The translations under genes and the position numbers were made by a program. The notes under the pieces are model-generated. The model was given only the letters and a program-made list of their open reading frames with translations. It made no database searches and was not told the origin of the DNA. A stretch of 64,000 bases of DNA from Nonomuraea typhae. Lineage in GTDB: Bacteria; Actinomycetota; Actinomycetes; Streptosporangiales; Streptosporangiaceae. Below are positions 51,016 through 59,752 of this stretch, in pieces. The stretch spans positions 671,589 through 735,588 of the forward strand of contig NZ_VRLV01000004.1 of assembly GCF_009760925.1 (NCBI RefSeq), in the 5' to 3' direction. Every line of letters begins with the position of its first letter. The first letter of the stretch is position 1.

Positions 51016-52026
51016 GTGACGAGCGGACGGGTGACGATCGCCGACGTGGCCAGGCGAGCCGGGGTTTCCACGGCCGCCGTGTCCAAGGTGCTGCGCGGGG
51101 CCTACGGCGTGAGCGCGGAGATGCAGGCCAAGGTGACGCAGGCCATCGACGAGCTGGGCTACCGCCCGCACGCCGCGGCCCGCGCCCTGCGCGGACGCAC
51201 CTACACCCTCGGCGTCATGCTCTCCGACACCCGCAACCCGTTCTTCCCCGACATCATCGAGGGCGTCACCGGCCGGCTGAGCGGCACCGAGTACCAAGTG
51301 CTGCTCGGACCCGGCGGGATCGAACCCAAGACACAGGCCAGAATGACCAACGCCATGATCGACCGGAGCATGGACGGGCTCATCCTGATCTCGCCGGTCA
51401 TGACGGATGCCGAACTCGCCGCCATCGCGACGGCCACCCCCGTCGTCGTGGTCGGCAGGCACGGCGGCGCCGCGGCCTACGACGCGGTCGTCGACGACGA
51501 CGTGATGGGGGCGAGGCTCGTGGTCGACCACCTGGTCGGGCTCGGGCACACCCGGATCGCGCACATCACCCACCTGGAGCGGGCCCGCGTCCAGGGACTG
51601 CCGCACACGGTGCGCGCCGAAGGCTACCGCCAGGCGATGCGCGCCCACGGATTCGCCGGCGACGTGCTGGCCACCTCCTTCACCGAGGAGGGTGGCTTCG
51701 AGGGCGCGCGGGAACTGCTCGCGCGCGACGACCGGCCCACCGCCATCTTCGCCGGCGCCGACATCGCCGCGCTCGGCGTGCTGCGCGCCGCCGACGAGGC
51801 GGGACTGTCGGTGCCGGAGGACCTCTCCGTCGCCGGATACGACAACATCGGCATCGCCTCGCTCAAACGCATCTCGCTCACCAGCGTCGACCAGGACGGG
51901 CACGTGATCGGGGCGACGGCCGCGAGCCTGCTCGTCGAGCGCATCGAGGGACGCACGCGGTCGGTGACGTCGTCGGTGTCGCCCACACTGGTCGTCCGCG
52001 GAACCACGGGACCGCCTCGACCCTGA
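51016..52026 (+). CDS. LacI-family transcriptional regulator
   Basis: A 336-residue regulator: LacI helix-turn-helix (VTIADVARRAGVSTAAVSKV), hinge helix (YRPHAAARALRGR), and a periplasmic-binding-protein-like sensor (TLGVMLSDTRNPFFPDIIEG). GTG at 51016 follows AAAGGATGGC. It is divergent from the CUT1/GH78 operon and upstream of the repeat array and the M28/glycosidase genes, so it probably represses both sides in the absence of a sugar. The sensor ligand is expected to be a sugar released by the locus. Confidence 0.92.
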   Translation: MTSGRVTIADVARRAGVSTAAVSKVLRGAYGVSAEMQAKVTQAIDELGYRPHAAARALRGRTYTLGVMLSDTRNPFFPDIIEGVTGRLSGTEYQVLLGPGGIEPKTQARMTNAMIDRSMDGLILISPVMTDAELAAIATATPVVVVGRHGGAAAYDAVVDDDVMGARLVVDHLVGLGHTRIAHITHLERARVQGLPHTVRAEGYRQAMRAHGFAGDVLATSFTEEGGFEGARELLARDDRPTAIFAGADIAALGVLRAADEAGLSVPEDLSVAGYDNIGIASLKRISLTSVDQDGHVIGATAASLLVERIEGRTRSVTSSVSPTLVVRGTTGPPRP

Positions 52027-52054
52027 GAACCAGCCGCACGTCGGGGGACTGCCG

Positions 52055-52440
52055 CGGGCCACGCATCGAAACGGTGTGGCTGCAGCAGGCCATGCATTAA
52101 AACGTTTCGACCGCTGGGTCGTGCGTTGAAACGAGCTGGCTGCTGGGCCGGGCGTTGAAACGTTCTGACCGAAGTGGCCGGGCGTTTGAACGCTCTGGCT
52201 GTAGCCGGCCAGGTGTCACGCGCCTCGGCCGCCGGGTCGTGACCTTGGACGTTCTGGTCGTGGCGGGCCAGGCGTCGAAACGCTCTGGCCACTTGGCCAG
52301 GCGTGGAAACGCTCTGGCTGCTTGGCCGGGCGTTGCAACGATCCGGTTGCCGGGCCGGGCGTTGAAACGTTTCGGCCGTATCGGGTCAGGCGGTTGAACG
52401 CTCTGGCTACTACGGGCCATGTGTTAAAACGATTTAATGG
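52055..52440. repeat. Array of about 13 imperfect 30-bp dyad repeats
   Basis: Unit consensus is roughly GGCCRGGCGTTGAAACG followed by YTCTGGCYG and 3-5 variable bases. The ACG of the core falls at about 52071, 52102, 52131, 52160, 52190, 52218, 52249, 52280, 52309, 52338, 52367, 52398 and 52429, so the period is 28-31 bp. In many units the outer arms are complementary (GGCCAG/CTGGCC at 52267-52291), and some arms change together (GCCAC/GTGGC in unit 1, CCAT/ATGG in unit 13). The core AACG resembles the LacI operator centre upstream. The array ends about 14 bp before the peptidase start codon. No gene is supported here. Confidence 0.8.
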
Positions 52441-52453
52441 AAGGACCCCCCAC

Positions 52454-54025
52454 GTGAGACGACTCGCTCTCCTCGCCCTTCTCCTCCCGCTGGTCGCGCC
52501 CGCGCAACCGGCCTCCGCCCAGACGGCCGCTCTGGCCTGTCCCGTCAGGGTCGACCCCGCCGCGTTCGCCTCCGAGGCCCGCCTGAACACCCTGGCCGAG
52601 CAGCAGGAGGCGTTCGGCCCCAGGCCGACCGGCTCCGCCGCGCACACCGCGTACGTCGACTGGGTGGAGGACGAGATGGCGGCCATCCCCGGCCTCCAGT
52701 TCTCCTCCCTGCCCTACGCCATCGACCGCTGGGACAGCCTCGGCACCGGACTGACCGTCGGCGGTACGGCGGTGCCGGTCGCGGCCCCGGTGCCGTTCTC
52801 CGCCTCTGCCGGCGTCTCCGCGCCCCTCGTCCACCTGCCCGCGGGCACGAACATCACCGCGGCCAACGCCGCCGGGAAGATCGTCGTCCGGGACCTGCCG
52901 TGGACCAACGTGCCCAACCTGCTGTTCTATCCGCCCACCCTCGGCTACTCCATGTACGACCCGGCCATGACGATCAACCTGCTCGGCTCGGAGTCGATGG
53001 AGGCCCCGGCCGCGGCCGACGCCGACCTCAAGGCGGCCGCCGCCGCGGGCGCGGCAGGCGTGATCGAGGTCAGCCAGCTCCCGCATGCCCAGATCCAGGG
53101 CATGTACGCGCCCTACGAGGGCCTGCCGTACGGCGTGCCAGGGGTGTACGTCGGCGCCGACCAGGGCAAGCAGATCAAGGACGCGCTGGCCGCCGGGCAG
53201 CCGGTCCAGGCCGCGCTGACCGTGAACGCCGCCTGGACGCCGACGACGACCCGCACCCTGCTCGCGACTCTCCCCGGCGGGAGCGCGCAGAAGATCGTCG
53301 TGGAGAGCCACACCGACGGCATGAGCCCGGTGTGGGACAACGGCCCGCTCACCATGATCGAGATGGCCCGCTACCTGGCGTCGCTACCGCTGGAGTGCCG
53401 TCCGCGCACCGTCCAGTTCGCGTTCGTGACCGGCCACCTCTACCAGCACCTGACCGGCCCGAACGTCCGCGAGGGCGGCGCGGGCCAGCTCGCCGCCCAG
53501 CTCGACGCCGAGTACGACCAGGGTGGGGTCTCCTCCGTCGTCGTGCTCGAACACCTCGGCGCCAAGCGGTACGACGCGGTCGCCAGGCCGAACGGCCTGC
53601 CCGGCAAGCAGCTCGTCGCCAGCTCTTCCCTGACCGAACTGCTCTGGGTTCCCGTAAGCGAGAGCACGCCACTGCGCGAACTGGTCAAGGGGCACATCCA
53701 GTACTGGGATGTGCAGCGCACCGCGATCCTCAAGGGCCTGTCGGCGGCCGACCTCGCCACGGTGCCGCACCACTGCGGCTTCGGTGGCGAAGGTACGCCG
53801 TACAACCAGCACCTGCTGCCCGTCATCGCGCCCATCGCCGCGCCCAAGACGCTGTTCTCGCCGCAGTTCGGCACCGAGGCGATCGACCTGCCGGTGATGC
53901 GCAAGGCGTCGCTCGCCTTCACCGACGTCGTGCTCGACCTCGGCCCGATGCCCCAGTCGGCCGTCGCTGGCGACGTCACCGCCATGCGCCAGCAGCGCGC
54001 CTCCGGCACACCGGGGTGCGCATGA
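52454..54025 (+). CDS. Secreted M28-like peptidase with PA domain
   Basis: A 523-residue protein. GTG at 52454, eight bases after GGAAGGA, gives the signal peptide RRLALLALLLPLVAPAQPAS (cleavage near residue 22). A PA-type insertion (LVHLPAGTNITAANAAGKIV) is followed by a zinc-peptidase-like region with ESHTDGMSPVWDNGPLTMIE, where His and Asp are expected ligands, and VVLEHLGAKR for the acidic residue. Not all five M28 ligands are obvious, so activity is uncertain. The array of repeats ends just before it. Its stop overlaps the glycosidase start (ATGA). Confidence 0.78.
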   Translation: MRRLALLALLLPLVAPAQPASAQTAALACPVRVDPAAFASEARLNTLAEQQEAFGPRPTGSAAHTAYVDWVEDEMAAIPGLQFSSLPYAIDRWDSLGTGLTVGGTAVPVAAPVPFSASAGVSAPLVHLPAGTNITAANAAGKIVVRDLPWTNVPNLLFYPPTLGYSMYDPAMTINLLGSESMEAPAAADADLKAAAAAGAAGVIEVSQLPHAQIQGMYAPYEGLPYGVPGVYVGADQGKQIKDALAAGQPVQAALTVNAAWTPTTTRTLLATLPGGSAQKIVVESHTDGMSPVWDNGPLTMIEMARYLASLPLECRPRTVQFAFVTGHLYQHLTGPNVREGGAGQLAAQLDAEYDQGGVSSVVVLEHLGAKRYDAVARPNGLPGKQLVASSSLTELLWVPVSESTPLRELVKGHIQYWDVQRTAILKGLSAADLATVPHHCGFGGEGTPYNQHLLPVIAPIAAPKTLFSPQFGTEAIDLPVMRKASLAFTDVVLDLGPMPQSAVAGDVTAMRQQRASGTPGCA

Positions 54026-56037
54026 GCCCGGACAGTCTGGGGTCTGACGGTCTGGGGTCTGACGGCCTGGGGTCCGACAACCTGCGGTCGGACAGAGTGA
54101 GACCGGACTGCGTGCGCCTGGACGGGGTGGGGTCGGGCGGGGTGCGCGTCGACCGGAGGGCGCTCGTGCGCCGGCACGCCATCATCGACGCCGGTTGCCC
54201 GCTCACCGTCGGCAACGGGGAGTTCGCCTTCACCGCCGACGCCACCGGCCTGCAGACCTTCGCACCGCTGGGCACGCAGGCGCAGTGGGGCTGGCACACG
54301 ATGCCCAACTCCAAGGGTCACGTGCTGGAGGACGCGTTCACCGATTACGACGGGGTCGGCTATCCGGACCTGTACCCGGCCACCGAGGCGGGCGGCTGGC
54401 TGCACGTGAACCCGCACCGCCTGCATCTCGGCCGGATCGGCCTCGACGCCGACGAGACCGCTCTGCTCGGCCGTTCGGCGCAGACCCTCGACCTGTGGAC
54501 CGGCTTGTTGTCCAGCTCCTTCGAGCTGGGCGGCCGGCCGTACGAGGTGGAGACGGTCTGTCACCCCGAGCGGGACCTGCTGGCGATCCGCGTCGCGGGC
54601 GGGGGGATCAGGATCGCCTTCCCCTACGCCAGCGACGGCTGGCACACCACCGCCGACTGGGACAGTCCCGGCAGGCACACCACCACGCACACGCAGGACG
54701 GCTCGCGCGCGGACTTCACCCGCATCCTGGACGAGGACCGCTACCACGTGGCCGCCGAATGGACGGGATCGGCGCGGATGACGTCGCCCGGCGCCCACGT
54801 GTACGTGATCGAGGGCGACGAGCTGGAGCTCGTCGTGGAGTTCGCCCGTCATCCGGTCGGTGGCGCCCTCCCGTCCTTCTCCCGGGTCCGTACGGCTGCC
54901 GCCGCCCACTGGGCGAGGTTCTGGAGCGGCGGGGGAGCGGTGAGCTTCGACGGCAGTACGGACCCTCGGGCACCGGAGCTCGAACGAAGGGTGGTGCTCT
55001 CGCAGTACCTCACGGCGGTCAACTGCGCGGGCACCACCCCGCCGCAGGAGACGGGGCTGGCCGTCAACTCCTGGAGCGGCAAGTTCCATCTGGAGATGCA
55101 CTGGTGGCACGCCGCCCACTTCGCCCTGTGGGGCAGGCCGGAGCTGCTGGAGCGGAGCCTGCCGTGGTATCGCTCGATCCTGCCGCGGGCCAGGGCCACG
55201 GCCCGGCGGCAGGGGTTCCGCGGCGCCCGCTGGCCTAAGCAGGCGGGGCCGGAGGGCAGGGAGAGCCCGAGCGAGATCGGCGCCTTCCTCGTCTGGCAGC
55301 AACCGCACCTGATCTACTTCGCCGAGCTGCTCCGCCGGGTCCGTCCGGGGGCGCTGGAGGACTACCGGGACCTGGTGTTCGAGACGGCCGAGTTCATGGC
55401 CTCGTTCGCGGCCGGCGGGCATCTGGGGCCGCCGCTGGTCCCGGCGCAGGAGTCCTACTACGAGTCCAGGCGGGTGGTGCGCGATCCCGCGTTCGAGCTG
55501 GCCTACTGGTGGTGGGGGCTGGAGACGGCCCAGCGGTGGCGGGGGCTGCTCGGCCTGGATCCCGACCCGGAGTGGGCGCGGGTCATGGACGGTCTGCCGA
55601 GGCCGCTGGTGCGCGACGGCGTTTACGCGGCCATCGGCGTGGAGCCGTACACGATCAGGACCGACCACCCCTCGATGACCGGCGCGCTCGGGTTCGTGCC
55701 GCCCACCCCGCTGATCGACCCCGAGATCATGCGGGCGACCCTGCACGACGTGCTCGCCGACTGGGACCTGGAGAGCACCTGGGGCTGGGACTATCCGATG
55801 CTCGCCATGTGCGCGGCCAGGCTCGGGGAGCCCGACACCGCTGTGGACGCGCTGCTGATGGACGTCCCGAAGAACACCTACCTGGCCAGCGGACACAACC
55901 ACCAGTGGCCCGAGCTGCTGCCCCTCTACCTGCCGGGCAACGGCGGGCTGCTGGCCGCCGTCGCGCACATGGCGGTGGCGGGCTGCTTCCCGGAGGGCTG
56001 GCGGGTTCAGGCGGAAGGGGTGGCCGCGATGCCGTGA
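54022..56037 (+). CDS. Six-hairpin-type glycoside hydrolase-like protein
   Basis: A 671-residue protein. After an odd repeat-rich N-terminus (residues 6-45), the body begins RRHAIIDAGCPLTVGNGEFA and shows a beta-sandwich then an (alpha/alpha)6 barrel with NSWSGKFHLEMHWWHAAHFA, GRPELLERSLPWYRSILPRA and ESTWGWDYPMLAMCAARLGE. This layout is seen in GH65/GH95-type inverting glycosidases or phosphorylases, but I cannot assign a family. No signal peptide is seen. It is co-translated with the M28-like gene (ATGA). A later GTG near 54142 would exclude most of the repeats. Confidence 0.75.
   Translation: MSPDSLGSDGLGSDGLGSDNLRSDRVRPDCVRLDGVGSGGVRVDRRALVRRHAIIDAGCPLTVGNGEFAFTADATGLQTFAPLGTQAQWGWHTMPNSKGHVLEDAFTDYDGVGYPDLYPATEAGGWLHVNPHRLHLGRIGLDADETALLGRSAQTLDLWTGLLSSSFELGGRPYEVETVCHPERDLLAIRVAGGGIRIAFPYASDGWHTTADWDSPGRHTTTHTQDGSRADFTRILDEDRYHVAAEWTGSARMTSPGAHVYVIEGDELELVVEFARHPVGGALPSFSRVRTAAAAHWARFWSGGGAVSFDGSTDPRAPELERRVVLSQYLTAVNCAGTTPPQETGLAVNSWSGKFHLEMHWWHAAHFALWGRPELLERSLPWYRSILPRARATARRQGFRGARWPKQAGPEGRESPSEIGAFLVWQQPHLIYFAELLRRVRPGALEDYRDLVFETAEFMASFAAGGHLGPPLVPAQESYYESRRVVRDPAFELAYWWWGLETAQRWRGLLGLDPDPEWARVMDGLPRPLVRDGVYAAIGVEPYTIRTDHPSMTGALGFVPPTPLIDPEIMRATLHDVLADWDLESTWGWDYPMLAMCAARLGEPDTAVDALLMDVPKNTYLASGHNHQWPELLPLYLPGNGGLLAAVAHMAVAGCFPEGWRVQAEGVAAMP
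54037..54156 (+). repeat. Eight tandem 15-bp units coding for pentapeptides
   Basis: Units of 15 bp, roughly STGSGGTCNGACNNN, follow one another in frame and encode LGSDG, LGSDG, LGSDN, LRSDR, VRPDC, VRLDG, VGSGG and VRVDR. Similarity fades from 5' to 3', as if the newest duplications were at the start. It lies wholly inside the 5' end of the glycosidase-like gene. Confidence 0.8.
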
Positions 56038-56068
56038 GCAGCGTGACTGTTTCGGGCGGATGGGGCGG

Positions 56069-56725
56069 TCACGATGCCGTGAGCAGGGTGACCGTGTAGT
56101 GGAAGAGGTCGCCGGCCGACGCCGTCAGCGTGGCCACGCGGCCCTCACGCACCTCCGCGGCGATGAACTCGGTGCTCCCGTAGACGATCAGGCGGGGCAC
56201 CGCGGCACGCAGCGGCGGCAGTGCGGGATCCTCCTGCCTGGCCCGCGCGGCCAGCGCCTCGAGCATGTCGAGGAAGGGCCGGTAGGCGGCTGCACGCTGC
56301 TCGACGGCCCGCTCGCCCGCCCTCGGCAACTCCACGAAGTACGCCTGCGCGTACTCCGGGCGTTCCTGCCACCACCGCAGATACGCGTCCAGCCCCAGCC
56401 GGAGCGCCTCGCTCCAGTGGTCGCCCGCCACCGACGCGGCCGCGCGGATCGAGTCGATCATCTCGGGCAGGTCGCGCTCGCATCCGGCGAGGAAGCACGC
56501 CTCCTTGTCGGCGAACTGGGCGTAGAAGGCGTTGCGCGAGACCCGCGCGGCGGCGATCACGTCCGGCACGCTCGTGGCGGCGTATCCGCGCCGCGCGACG
56601 AGCCTCAGCATGGCCTCCACGAGCCGTTCCCGCTGGGAGGCGCGCACCGTGTCGGGGGAGAGCCCGTGCCGCCCCCTGGGAAGCGGCTGGGCCGCCCGAA
56701 CTTCCTTCTGTTCATGTCTTGACAT
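56069..56725 (-). CDS. TetR-family regulator
   Basis: A 218-residue TetR protein: helix-turn-helix in RLVARRGYAATSVPDVIAAA and RVSRNAFYAQFADKEACF, followed by an all-helical ligand domain. ATG at 56725 sits inside a 12-bp palindrome. It is divergent from the alpha/beta hydrolase-CUT1 operon and is its likely repressor. Confidence 0.9.
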   Translation of the reverse strand: MSRHEQKEVRAAQPLPRGRHGLSPDTVRASQRERLVEAMLRLVARRGYAATSVPDVIAAARVSRNAFYAQFADKEACFLAGCERDLPEMIDSIRAAASVAGDHWSEALRLGLDAYLRWWQERPEYAQAYFVELPRAGERAVEQRAAAYRPFLDMLEALAARARQEDPALPPLRAAVPRLIVYGSTEFIAAEVREGRVATLTASAGDLFHYTVTLLTAS

Positions 56726-56778
56726 CGCTTCCCGATCGTACTTCCCTCTCTTGGGAGACGTTCACGTCTCCAAATAAT
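56714..56778. promoter_or_regulatory. TetR operator inside the spacer of the hydrolase-importer promoter
   Basis: GGAGACGT-TC-ACGTCTCC (56754-56771) is a perfect 8-bp inverted repeat that fills the spacer between TTGGGA (56751-56756, -35) and AATAAT (56773-56778, -10). A second dyad, ATGTC-TT-GACAT (56714-56725), overlaps the tetR start codon. This layout allows repression of the rightward operon and autoregulation. Confidence 0.65.
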
Positions 56779-56791
56779 CCACGAGGTGACC

Positions 56792-57649
56792 ATGGAGAAC
56801 TTCACCCGCCGACAGGCGCTGCGGGCAGGGGCGCTCGGCCTCATGCCGGCCGGATTCCTGTCGTGGGCCAGCGAGGCGAACGCCGCCTCCACCATCGAAA
56901 CGATGTATCAGGCGGCGGGCCCGTGGCCGGTCGCCACCGGCGTCTCGGGCGGCCACCGGCTCCACTACCCGCAGACCTTGGGCGCCGGCGGCGTCACCCA
57001 CCCGATCGTCACCTGGGGCAACGGCTCGTGGGCCACCCCCGACCACTATCCGGGACTGCTCGGCCACCTCGCCTCGTGGGGTTTCGCGGTGGTCGCCTCC
57101 ACCGACACGACCACGGGCACCGGCGCCGAGATCCTCGCCGCCGCCCAGCACCTCATCGGCCTCAACACCGACCCCGCCAGCGTCTTCCACGGCAAGCTGA
57201 ACACCGCCCAGGTCGCCGCCGTCGGCCACTCCCAGGGCGCGGGCGGATCCATCAACGCGGCCAACGACTCCGCCGGGCTGATCAAGACCGTCGTGCCGAT
57301 CGCGGTGCCCGCGCAGTGGATGGCCAGTCCGGGAGACGAGTTCTCGGTCGCCGATCTGACCTGCCCGGTGCTCTTCCTCAGCGGCGCGAACGACTGGCTG
57401 ATCTCCTCGGCCGCGACCGTGCAGGGCTACTACGACCAGGCCGCCGCCGGAGCGGGAAAGGCGCTGCTCAAGGGCGCCGGGCACAACGATGTCCAGAACA
57501 CCGGCGGAGGCTTCCTCGGCTACGTGACCGCCTGGCTGAGGTACCGCCTCATGGCCGACACCCAGGCCCGCGGCGCGTTCGCCGGCAGCGCCCCCGAACT
57601 CCCCGCCAACACCGCCTGGCAGAACCAGGCACTCAAGAACCTCACCTAG
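56792..57649 (+). CDS. Tat-exported alpha/beta hydrolase (dienelactone hydrolase/cutinase-like)
   Basis: A 285-residue protein with a twin-arginine signal (FTRRQALRAGALGLMPAGFL, cleavage near ANA, residue 31). The catalytic serine is in VGHSQGAGGS, the acid in LSGANDWLIS and the histidine in KGAGHNDVQN. Its layout resembles poly-ester hydrolases and acetyl-xylan esterases of the dienelactone-hydrolase type. GAGGTGACC precedes ATG 56792. It is first in the operon with the importer, so it may release the imported compound from a polymeric or acylated source. Confidence 0.85.
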   Translation: MENFTRRQALRAGALGLMPAGFLSWASEANAASTIETMYQAAGPWPVATGVSGGHRLHYPQTLGAGGVTHPIVTWGNGSWATPDHYPGLLGHLASWGFAVVASTDTTTGTGAEILAAAQHLIGLNTDPASVFHGKLNTAQVAAVGHSQGAGGSINAANDSAGLIKTVVPIAVPAQWMASPGDEFSVADLTCPVLFLSGANDWLISSAATVQGYYDQAAAGAGKALLKGAGHNDVQNTGGGFLGYVTAWLRYRLMADTQARGAFAGSAPELPANTAWQNQALKNLT

Positions 57650-57659
57650 GAGAACCACC

Positions 57660-58892
57660 ATGGCGGATCTGACGCGGCGTGGGCTCCTCGCCGCCGGCGC
57701 GCTCACCCTGCTCGCCGGATGTGGCAAGGACCAGCCCCGGCAGCAGGCCGCGGACGGCAGGCCACAGGGCACGGTCAACGTCTGGCTGCACGGCTCGCAG
57801 GACACCGGCCGGCAGTTTCAGGAACTCGTCCACCGCTACATGGCGGAGACCCAGGTCGACGTGCGGCTGCTCTATCTCCCCGTGGGCCAGCTCGACGCCA
57901 AGCTGCTGACCGCCTTCAGCGGCGGCGCCCCGCCCGACGTCTTCAAGATCGGCCACTGGAGCTTCCCCGCGCACGCCAAGAAGAACCGGCTCGCGCCCGT
58001 CGACACCAAGGCGCTCCCGCTGCGGAACTACGAGCCGGGCACCATCACCCCGCTCACCTACCAGGACGTGCCCTACGGCGTGCCCATCGACTTCAACCCC
58101 TGCCTGCTCTACTACCGCAAGGACCGCTTCGAGGAGGCCGGGCTCGACCCCGCCAAGCCCCCATCGACCTGGGAGGAGATCGCCGAGTACAGCGCCAAGC
58201 TCACCACGAAGGACCGCAGACGGGTCGGCCTGCAGTGGCTCTACGGCGACCCGCAGTGGGCCCTCATGATGCTGACCGCGCTCATCAAGGGCAAGGGCGG
58301 CTCATTCCCGTCGCTCGCCACCGAGCAGGGACTCAACGCCCTGACGTACATGTCGAAGATCGGCAACCCCAAGCTCTCCAACCCGCTGGGCGCGCTCGGC
58401 CTGTTCTACTCCGGCGAGGCGGCCATGGTCGTCAGCGGCGCCTTCCTCGGCCCGGCGCTGGAGAAGCTGGGCAAGGACAAACTCACCTTCGGCAAGCAGT
58501 ACGGCGTCGCCCCCATGCCCGCCTGGGCCGGCGGCACCTCCGTCGTGCCCGCCTACACCTGGGGCTGGGGCGTGGCCAAGGACTCGCCCAACCAGTTCAC
58601 CGCCTGGCACCTCGTCAACTACCTGCAGGGCGCCCCGTCGGTGACCGCCAACCTCGACAACGGCATCATCATCCCGGCCAAGGGCTGGCGCGAGGCCGGG
58701 CCGCGCGGCAAGTCCGAGATCATGAAGATCGTCGCCGACAGCCTCCCGCACGTCGACTTCGGCCCGATCATCCCCGGCACCCTCGAACTGGCCAAGGCCG
58801 CGGCCAGTGCCGTGGACTCCGTCGCCCACGGCAAGGCGACCCCCGCCCAGGCCGCGGCGGCCTTCGACACCACCGTGCGGCTGATCCGATGA
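57660..58892 (+). CDS. Sugar-type ABC-binding lipoprotein (SBP family 1)
   Basis: A 410-residue binding protein. LLAGC gives a lipidated cysteine at residue 21; an RR pair at residues 6-7 suggests possible Tat export. The mature part opens TVNVWLHGSQDTGRQFQELV and includes VPIDFNPCLLYYRKDRFEEA. It lies 10 bp after the hydrolase gene; AGGAG precedes the ATG. The ligand may be a sugar derivative. Confidence 0.91.
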   Translation: MADLTRRGLLAAGALTLLAGCGKDQPRQQAADGRPQGTVNVWLHGSQDTGRQFQELVHRYMAETQVDVRLLYLPVGQLDAKLLTAFSGGAPPDVFKIGHWSFPAHAKKNRLAPVDTKALPLRNYEPGTITPLTYQDVPYGVPIDFNPCLLYYRKDRFEEAGLDPAKPPSTWEEIAEYSAKLTTKDRRRVGLQWLYGDPQWALMMLTALIKGKGGSFPSLATEQGLNALTYMSKIGNPKLSNPLGALGLFYSGEAAMVVSGAFLGPALEKLGKDKLTFGKQYGVAPMPAWAGGTSVVPAYTWGWGVAKDSPNQFTAWHLVNYLQGAPSVTANLDNGIIIPAKGWREAGPRGKSEIMKIVADSLPHVDFGPIIPGTLELAKAAASAVDSVAHGKATPAQAAAAFDTTVRLIR

Positions 58893-59752
58893 GAACCCGC
58901 CCCCAGGCCACGGCGGGTGTGGCGCTGACCCTCCCGGTGGCCGTCTTCTTCGTCGTGTTCTGGCTGGTCCCGTTCCTCTCCGCCATCTATCTCAGCTTCA
59001 CCGACTACGAGATGGCGGGCACGCCCAACTGGATCGGCCTGGCCAACTACGAGCGCATGTTCGCCGATCCCGGCTTCCTCAACTCGGCGTGGATCACCGT
59101 CGTCTACACGGTCTGCACGGTCGTCCCGACGATCGTGCTGGCCCTGCTGGTGGCCGTGCCGCTGAGCAAGCCGGGACGGCTCAACCGCTGGCTCAGGGCG
59201 CTCGTCATGATCCCGGCCGTGATGCCGCTCGCCGCCACGTCCATGGTCTGGGTGATCATCTACTCCGACCGCGGCCTGGCCAACACGCTCCTCAGCCTCG
59301 CCGGGATCGCCCCGCAGTCCTGGCTGGCCAGCTCCGACCTGGCCATCTGGGCCCTGGTCGTGATGGTCGTCTGGAAGAGCATGGGCCTGTTCGTGATCAT
59401 CCTGACCGCCGGGCTGCAGGCGCTGCCCGGCGAGGTGTACGAGGCCGCCGCCATCGACGGCTCAGGGGTGGTGACCACGTTCACCCGGATCACGCTTCCG
59501 CTGCTGCGCAGGACCCTGCTGTTCGTCCTGGTCATCTCGGTGGCCGGATCGATGCAGGCGTTCGTGCCCGCCTTCCTGCTCACCGGCGGCGGGCCCGCCG
59601 ACGCCACCCAGGTGCTGCCGTACTACATCTGGGCCAACGCCTTCCCCTACGAGCACATGGGCTACGCCGCCGCGATGGGCATGGTGCTGCTCGCCGCCAT
59701 GGTGATCGTCTCGGCGCTGCAGTTCGGGTTCCTGAAGGGCGGCGAGGCATGA
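58889..59752 (+). CDS. Carbohydrate ABC permease (CUT1, MalF-like)
   Basis: A 287-residue membrane protein: LTLPVAVFFVVFWLVPFLSA as TM1, IYLSFTDYEM, the EAA loop EAAAIDGSGVVTTFTRITLP and six TM segments. ATGA overlaps on both ends join it to the binding protein and the second permease. Confidence 0.92.
   Translation: MRTRPQATAGVALTLPVAVFFVVFWLVPFLSAIYLSFTDYEMAGTPNWIGLANYERMFADPGFLNSAWITVVYTVCTVVPTIVLALLVAVPLSKPGRLNRWLRALVMIPAVMPLAATSMVWVIIYSDRGLANTLLSLAGIAPQSWLASSDLAIWALVVMVVWKSMGLFVIILTAGLQALPGEVYEAAAIDGSGVVTTFTRITLPLLRRTLLFVLVISVAGSMQAFVPAFLLTGGGPADATQVLPYYIWANAFPYEHMGYAAAMGMVLLAAMVIVSALQFGFLKGGEA

Noticed and set aside
52097..52420. Open minus-strand frame across the repeat array, encoding a repeated ERFNARP-like peptide
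   Set aside because: The peptide repeat is only a reflection of the 30-bp DNA repeats; unit lengths of 28-31 bp shift the frame, and there is no ribosome site or coding signal.
52055..52440. CRISPR array
   Set aside because: Repeats are degenerate and adjoin one another almost without gaps; there are no unique spacers of constant length and no cas genes in the window.
53440..55968. Long minus-strand frame opposite the M28-like and glycosidase-like genes
   Set aside because: Low-complexity translation and antisense to two genes with recognisable domains.
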